From assembly GCA_964448135.1 (NCBI GenBank), contig CAYUVH010000064.1, positions 19,648 to 83,647 on the forward strand: a DNA stretch of 64,000 nt, read 5' to 3'. Source of the DNA: CAYUVH01 sp964448135. Its GTDB lineage: Bacteria; Verrucomicrobiota; Verrucomicrobiia; Limisphaerales; UBA8199. A program made the position numbers and the translations under genes. How positions within the stretch are numbered: the first letter of the stretch is position 1; every line of letters begins with the position of its first letter. This document shows positions 59,499 through 64,000 of this stretch, piece by piece. The notes beneath the pieces were generated by a model. It was not told the origin of the DNA. It was given only the letters and a program-made list of their open reading frames with translations, and ran no database searches.

Positions 59499-59918
59499 TC
59501 ACTCCTTTGCTTCCTCCCGAGGATGAAGCCGGCACCAGTCCACCACCCGGAAAATCAGAAGATCAATCGGACCACTGACATTTCGCCGGGATAGCCCCTG
59601 TTCCTTCAATTCCTGACCACAAGCCGCAAGCTCGTCCAATGCCCAATGAATTCGGTCCACTTGCTCCTCGGAAAAGGTGGGCTCCGTTGTCAGGTGCTCA
59701 GCAAGTATATCCATGTCCTCCGTGAAATCCGCCTCATTCCAATTTACCCCGCCATTCCGGTTCATTTCGGTTTCAATCGCGTTGATGGCATAGAGAACCT
59801 CTTCCTGGGGTGAATCGCCGATGGAAAACTGATCGAACAGCTCATTGCGCAACCGACGGTACTCCGCCCGGTATTGCTCCTCGGTCATCTGCTTTGGTTT
59901 TCGCCCGAAGCCGAACAT
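59499..59918 (-). CDS. Hypothetical acidic protein
   Basis: A 139-aa soluble helical protein (MFGFGRKPKQMTEEQYRAEYRRLRNELFDQFSIGDS...). Acidic, rich in Glu and Asp; no signal or membrane segment. No motif known to me. It is 38 nt upstream of the small lipoprotein gene on the same strand. Confidence 0.65.
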   Translation of the reverse strand: MFGFGRKPKQMTEEQYRAEYRRLRNELFDQFSIGDSPQEEVLYAINAIETEMNRNGGVNWNEADFTEDMDILAEHLTTEPTFSEEQVDRIHWALDELAACGQELKEQGLSRRNVSGPIDLLIFRVVDWCRLHPREEAKE

Positions 59919-60010
59919 GAAGCAACCATTACCGACAAAAGCTAGGCGGGGAAAGTCAATTACCCACCGCTCGACTTGTTAAAATCTCTCGTAAAAAGTA
60001 GTCTCAAACC

Positions 60011-60238
60011 ATGGTGAAGAAGATTACCAAGATCGGGAACTCGTGCGGGCTGGTTTTCAACTCCACCGTGATGAGCAGGGCGCGTTTGAAGGTGGGCGAC
60101 AAGGTAAACGTCGAGGTGCATGCAGGTGGGACGATTACGTTGACGCCTCTGTGGCCCCGTCCTCCCCGCAAGAAAGTGACGCGTGTAGTCAAGGCGACCA
60201 TCAAGGACTACTCCCGGACGATGAAGAGGCTGGCTTGA
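60011..60238 (+). CDS. SpoVT-AbrB / MazE-like DNA-binding protein
   Basis: A 75-aa protein with the swapped-hairpin pattern VKKITKIGNSCGLVFNSTVMSRARLKVGDKVNVEVHAGGTITLTPL, as in AbrB and MazE antitoxins, and a basic tail. No MazF- or PIN-type toxin gene follows: the next gene is a dienelactone hydrolase. So it is either a lone regulator or an orphan antitoxin. Confidence 0.8.
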   Translation: MVKKITKIGNSCGLVFNSTVMSRARLKVGDKVNVEVHAGGTITLTPLWPRPPRKKVTRVVKATIKDYSRTMKRLA

Positions 60239-60339
60239 CCACGCTGAAGTGACAATTTCCGGGGACTGTGCTATCTGAATAGCGTGAACCCAGTTGCAGC
60301 ACGATCGCAGATCATTTAGTTCCGCAACCAACTCAACTC

Positions 60340-61134
60340 ATGAAAACGTTTCTGACACTCGCCCTCGCCGGTCTCTTCGCGTTCGCCGCCTCCGCCCAGG
60401 ACTGGGCCAAGGCGCGCCTGGAAAAATCTCCGCGCCATCTCGAATGGATGAAGGTCAAGCAGGGCAACCGCGAAGTGAATTGCTTCATCGCCTATCCCGA
60501 GGTGAAGGACAAGGCGACCGCCGTGCTGGTGATTCACGAAATCTTCGGGCTCTCGGATTGGGTGTGCGGCGTGTGCGATCAACTCGCGGAGGCCGGTTAC
60601 ATCGCCATCGCGCCGGACCTGCTCTCGGGCATGGGGCCCGGCGGCGGTGGCACCGCTGAACTCGGCGGTCCGGATGGCGCGCGCAAAGTCATCGGCACAC
60701 TCAAACCGGATCAGATCACCGCCGACTTGAATGCGGTTGCCGCTTATGTGACCAAACTGCCGGCGGCCAATGGCCGGTTGGTGGTGGGTGGCTTCTGCTG
60801 GGGTGGGGCGCAAACTTTCCGGTACGCAACCAATAGCAAAGACGTGAAGGCGGCGTTCGTATTTTACGGCACGCCGCCCGAAGCCGCGGACATGGCCCAC
60901 ATCACCTGTCCGGTTTATGGTTTCTACGCCGAAAATGACGCCCGCGTCACTTCGACCGTGGACAGCGCCACCAAGGAAATGAAAGCTGCCGGCAAGACCT
61001 ACGATCCCGTGATTTACAAAGGCGCCGGCCACGGCTTCATGCGCTCCGGCGAATCCCCCGACGCCAGTGCCGACGACAAAAAAGCCCGCGCCGACGCCTG
61101 GAAGCGCTGGAAAGACCTGCTCAAGAAAGACTGA
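60340..61134 (+). CDS. Secreted dienelactone hydrolase family protein
   Basis: A 264-aa alpha/beta hydrolase with a signal peptide (MKTFLTLALAGLFAFAASA). Nucleophile Cys153 in GGFCWGGAQTF, Glu in VIHEIFGLSDW, Asp in YAENDARVT and His in GAGHGF, the Cys-Asp-His set of dienelactone hydrolases. That enzyme opens dienelactone in chlorocatechol degradation, but exported homologues usually have unknown substrates. Confidence 0.92.
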   Translation: MKTFLTLALAGLFAFAASAQDWAKARLEKSPRHLEWMKVKQGNREVNCFIAYPEVKDKATAVLVIHEIFGLSDWVCGVCDQLAEAGYIAIAPDLLSGMGPGGGGTAELGGPDGARKVIGTLKPDQITADLNAVAAYVTKLPAANGRLVVGGFCWGGAQTFRYATNSKDVKAAFVFYGTPPEAADMAHITCPVYGFYAENDARVTSTVDSATKEMKAAGKTYDPVIYKGAGHGFMRSGESPDASADDKKARADAWKRWKDLLKKD

Positions 61135-61237
61135 GCGCGCATTGAATGCCGACATTGTTGGCTTCGACGATGGGAGACGAACTCTCTAATCGCGTGAGCT
61201 TGGCAGGCCAAAACCACAGGTAACCAAAGCACGAAGC

Positions 61238-61290
61238 CCGTGCGACGTCCGTCAGGTTTTGGAGTGCGGCAGTCCTCTGCCGCTTTTCGT
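61238..61290. repeat. CGGCAG / CTGCCG hairpin repeat
   Basis: TTTTGGAGTGCGGCAG-TCCT-CTGCCGCTTTT, a short hairpin with symmetrical flanks, in the 230-bp gap between the dienelactone hydrolase stop (61134) and the convergent hydrolase stop (61365). Related to 40636 and 49868. No gene seen in the gap. Confidence 0.6.
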
Positions 61291-61364
61291 TCGACGTAAA
61301 TATCGCGACCACATCAATTTCGCGCCTCCGCCAATACGCCACGCCGTGCATATTCTGTGCCCGA

Positions 61365-62372
61365 TCACTTCAACAGCCGCACCTCAAACGTTCCCTCCGA
61401 TCCCAATGCTCGCTTGAAGCCACCGTCCCCCAGCCACGCCTTCGCGGCCTGGTTCGTCTTCAGGTAAGCATCCCAAAATGCCGTCGAACTCGCGCTGATC
61501 TGTTCCTGGAACTTTTTGTCTTTCCTGCCTCCAGCTATCGCTGCGCGGCCGGAGAAAATCATGTGGTCGCCATCCTGGAAGATCACCAGATACTCGTCCG
61601 AATTCTTTGCATGATCATACGGCAGCCGCCGGTCCGCCGCCTTCGTTTCCCCGATCGGACTGTCATCTCGTGTTCCCGTCATATGAAAAACCGGGATGCG
61701 AATGGACCCAAACGCTTCATCCAATGATCCGCGCAGCGGCGCCGGCGCGCTCATTGAAATTGCCGCCTTCACCCGCGGGTCTGCGACCCTGACCTTCTTT
61801 CCGCCCGGCGTGACAAAAGTCTCTCCAGCAATCGCCAGCGTGGTAAACGCCCCAAACGAATGCCCCGCCACGGCGATGTTCTTCATGTCGAGTTTTCCAT
61901 GCAGCGGTCCCGAGGCGTCATTCAGCTGCTCCAATTGGTCGATGGTAAAGCTCACATCCGCGGGCCGGTTGGTGAGATTCTCCATACTCGTTGCCGCCTC
62001 GCGCATTCGCTTCATGACGTTCCAAGGCGGCACTCCCATCCAGACCGAATCATCGCTCCCCACATGTTGGAGATGCACCGAAACATACCCACAGCTCGCC
62101 CAATGCCGGCCCAGGTATTCATAGCCATCCCGCGAGCCGCCCAGCCCATGCGAAAATATGATCACCGGGAACGGCCCTGCATTCCCACCCGGATAATAAA
62201 TCTTCATCGGCACTTTGCGATCACGACTGGCATCCTTCCAGTCATACTTCACGACTTCGACCGGATACAGCCCCGGAGCGGAAGTGTAGGCGGGAGCGGG
62301 GGAAGATTCGGCGGAGCCAGCGATCAAAGGCAAAGCCAGGAGTGCGAGCAACGAAATGTTCAAGGCTCTCAT
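61365..62372 (-). CDS. Secreted alpha/beta hydrolase (PAF-acetylhydrolase / chlorophyllase-like)
   Basis: A 335-aa protein from ATG 62372 with a signal peptide (MRALNISLLALLALPLIAGSAES). Oxyanion motif FPVIIFSHGLGGSRDGYEYLG, nucleophile in NIAVAGHSFGAFTTLAIAG, Asp in MTGTRDDSPIG, His in FQDGDHMIFSG. It resembles PAF-acetylhydrolase/chlorophyllase-like lipases and esterases. The frame continues upstream to 63584 only as antisense of the MFS gene. Confidence 0.92.
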   Translation of the reverse strand: MRALNISLLALLALPLIAGSAESSPAPAYTSAPGLYPVEVVKYDWKDASRDRKVPMKIYYPGGNAGPFPVIIFSHGLGGSRDGYEYLGRHWASCGYVSVHLQHVGSDDSVWMGVPPWNVMKRMREAATSMENLTNRPADVSFTIDQLEQLNDASGPLHGKLDMKNIAVAGHSFGAFTTLAIAGETFVTPGGKKVRVADPRVKAAISMSAPAPLRGSLDEAFGSIRIPVFHMTGTRDDSPIGETKAADRRLPYDHAKNSDEYLVIFQDGDHMIFSGRAAIAGGRKDKKFQEQISASSTAFWDAYLKTNQAAKAWLGDGGFKRALGSEGTFEVRLLK

Positions 62373-62421
62373 TCTCTTTGAGACTTGGGCGACAACCGGA
62401 TTGTTACCCGACGGAAAAGCA

Positions 62422-62502
62422 AAACGCAAAGGGCACAAGCCGCAAAGGCGCGCAGCCAACCTGCCGCCTCTTTGCGTCATGGCGGCCCATGCCCTTTGCG
62501 TT
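62422..62502. repeat. Inverted repeat, AACGCAAAGGGC type
   Basis: AACGCAAAGGGC (from 62423) and GCCCTTTGCGTT (62491-62502) are perfect 12-bp outer arms; inner parts (GCCGC/GCGGC) also pair in part. Same outer arms as 20393-20479. Between divergent genes (hydrolase and MFS), so it lies in a promoter region. Confidence 0.75.
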
Positions 62503-62588
62503 CTGTCTGTTTCTTCGCTGCTCAGGCTCACAGCGAACGATTTCTCTGGCATCAACGTCCAAATTCCCCAACATCCCCGCACCTTCGC

Positions 62589-63863
62589 ATGGACGACGCA
62601 GAAAGCAACAGTCCTCCTCCCGCGCGACTTCGCGACATTTCGCCGCAGCAATGGCGTTCCGGCGCCGCGGCGTGGCTGGGCTGGACTTTCGACGGCCTGG
62701 ACATGCACCTCTACACGCTCGTGGCGGCGCCTTTTGTCGCACAGCTGATCTGCGCGAAGTCCACGACGGATCCTGACGTCGGCAGGTATGGATCCATCAT
62801 CCAGGCGGCGTTTCTCTTCGGCTGGGCGCTGGGCGGGGGATTCTTCGGCCGCATTGGCGACCGGTTGGGCCGCAGCCGCGCGCTCAGTCTCACTATCCTG
62901 ACCTACGCCCTTTTCACCGGACTCTCCTTTTTTGCACACACCTGGTGGCAGCTCATGATTTTCCGCTTCCTTGCCGCGCTCGGCATTGGCGGCGAATGGG
63001 CCGTCGGCGCGTCGCTCCTTTCGGAAACCTGGCCACGACAATGGCGGCCGTGGATCGCGGCCGTTCTGCAATCGGGAGTGAACATTGGTATCCTCGGCGC
63101 CGGGCTCGCAAATTACGCCTTGGCCGCGTACCCGCCGCGATGCGTCTTCCTCGTGGGCGTGCTGCCCGCGCTGCTGGTGCTCTGGATCCGGCATTCGGTC
63201 CCGGAACCTGCCGAATGGCAGTCTGCCAAGGCCGCGGCTGCCCAACACGAACCGCGCATCCGCGACCTGTTCCGCGGTCCAACACGTCGAATTACTTTGT
63301 GGGTCGTCACGATTTGCAGCCTGTCGCTCACGGCCCACTGGGCCTTCATGTTCTGGCACCAGCAGGAAATCCGCAATCTGCCGGAAGTCCTCGCCTTGTC
63401 CCCTCAGGAAAGGAGCAAGCTGGCCAGCACCGCCATGTATATTGTGATCGGCTCCTCCATCGCCGGAAACTTCTTCTCCGGCCTGCTCGCGAAGCGAATC
63501 GGCTACCGGGCCTCGATCGCGTCCACGTTCCTGGTTTATTTTCTGGCGATGACCGGCGCCTACTGCGTGCCGCGCGATTATCATTCGCTGTTCATGTGGT
63601 ATTCGCTCATCGGTTTTTGCCAGGGAGTATTCGCGCTGTTCACGATGTGTCTGCCGCCGCTATTTCCCACGTTGTTGCGCACGACGGGCGCAGGGTTCTG
63701 TTACAACATCGGGCGGGTGGTCGCGGCGTTCGGGACGGTGTTCTTCGGTCTGCTGGCTGCTTCGGCGAAGACGGTGGATTATCGGCTGGCGCTGTTCTAC
63801 GCGAGTTTCCTTTTCTTACCGGCGGCAGTCGCGGCGATGTTTATGCCGCACGCCAAGGAATGA
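62589..63863 (+). CDS. MFS transporter (metabolite:H+ symporter type)
   Basis: About 424 aa from ATG 62589; the in-frame stretch from 62385 covers an inverted repeat and is not coding. Twelve TM helices. Helix 1-2 region WLGWTFDGLDMHLYTLV carries the DxxD-like Asp of aromatic-acid/sugar:H+ symporters; GGFFGRIGDRLGRSRAL is the MFS loop 2-3 signature, and FLAALGIGGEWAVGASLLSE is motif C-like. Likely transports an organic acid or sugar acid. Divergent from the secreted hydrolase. Confidence 0.93.
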   Translation: MDDAESNSPPPARLRDISPQQWRSGAAAWLGWTFDGLDMHLYTLVAAPFVAQLICAKSTTDPDVGRYGSIIQAAFLFGWALGGGFFGRIGDRLGRSRALSLTILTYALFTGLSFFAHTWWQLMIFRFLAALGIGGEWAVGASLLSETWPRQWRPWIAAVLQSGVNIGILGAGLANYALAAYPPRCVFLVGVLPALLVLWIRHSVPEPAEWQSAKAAAAQHEPRIRDLFRGPTRRITLWVVTICSLSLTAHWAFMFWHQQEIRNLPEVLALSPQERSKLASTAMYIVIGSSIAGNFFSGLLAKRIGYRASIASTFLVYFLAMTGAYCVPRDYHSLFMWYSLIGFCQGVFALFTMCLPPLFPTLLRTTGAGFCYNIGRVVAAFGTVFFGLLAASAKTVDYRLALFYASFLFLPAAVAAMFMPHAKE

Positions 63864-64000
63864 CGGGATCAGTCGCGAGCGGCAGAAAGCGAAGCTGCCA
63901 CGCGAGTCCAACGCTGGCGAAACCGCGGAAGAACTCCAGGCGATTGATGACATGGGGAAAAGCTTGCCCTCACCGCGCCTCGGAGCAGAACAGCGGTATG

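Noticed and set aside
62373..63584. Upstream extension of the secreted hydrolase frame
   Set aside because: Antisense of the MFS gene. The signal peptide starting at 62372 marks the true N-terminus.

Overview
The window is high-GC, gene-dense bacterial chromosome and most likely comes from a soil or freshwater member of the Verrucomicrobiota (Limisphaerales/Pedosphaera type). That assignment is inferred from gene style, not from a marker gene: secreted proteins ending in an aromatic-rich FYRLK-type domain, a prepilin-like protein, a sulfatase, a DUF5069 protein, a Planctomycetes/Verrucomicrobia-style ECF sigma factor, a very long GreA-type factor, few Shine-Dalgarno sites, and intergenic DNA packed with inverted and heptad-phased repeats. 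There is no rRNA, transposase, prophage or CRISPR array. The only tRNA found is tRNA-Phe(GAA).

Layout. 1-3 kb: a NarL-type two-component pair and a receiver protein that has lost its phosphorylation site. 3-10 kb: quinone-type oxidoreductase, lipoprotein, a two-TM channel-like protein, tRNA-dihydrouridine synthase, DAHP synthase (aroF) behind what looks like a complete leader-peptide attenuator, and an ATP-grasp protein. 10-15.5 kb: a run of small unknown or membrane proteins, including a UPF0114 protein and a glycine-rich secreted protein. 15.5-29 kb: mostly housekeeping genes (UbiB-type kinase, ECF sigma, ligA, GH16 glucanase, esterase, FmdB, Nudix, MFS, fabI, rsmB, long greA). 29-41 kb: a large secreted beta-sandwich protein, DUF5069, NAD epimerase, Lrp plus aminotransferase, DsbA-like plus peroxiredoxin, and a tight sugar-acid type operon (class III aminotransferase, enolase-superfamily dehydratase, sodium/solute symporter). 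41-50 kb: three tandem secreted proteins (one kelch/Calx-beta), then a gene-poor pocket next to tRNA-Phe with a sulfotransferase-like gene bracketed by 132-bp direct repeats. 50-58 kb: a prepilin-like protein and a TetR-controlled efflux operon in which the RND pump and its outer-membrane channel form one 1540-residue polypeptide. 57.5-64 kb: sulfatase, small unknowns, a lone AbrB-type protein, two alpha/beta hydrolases and an MFS transporter.

The most interesting signals are regulatory and structural. (1) The aroF leader has Trp-Phe-Tyr-Phe codons followed by mutually exclusive antiterminator and terminator stems. (2) A dispersed element of 7-nt units (consensus near ARNNYCA), usually interrupted by one conserved 4-nt spacer, lies directly after stop codons in the sense direction of at least five genes. 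(3) A perfect 31-bp hairpin sits inside a larger inverted repeat. (4) The RND-outer-membrane-factor fusion carries an internal lipobox. Functions were read from motifs by eye; no database search was possible.
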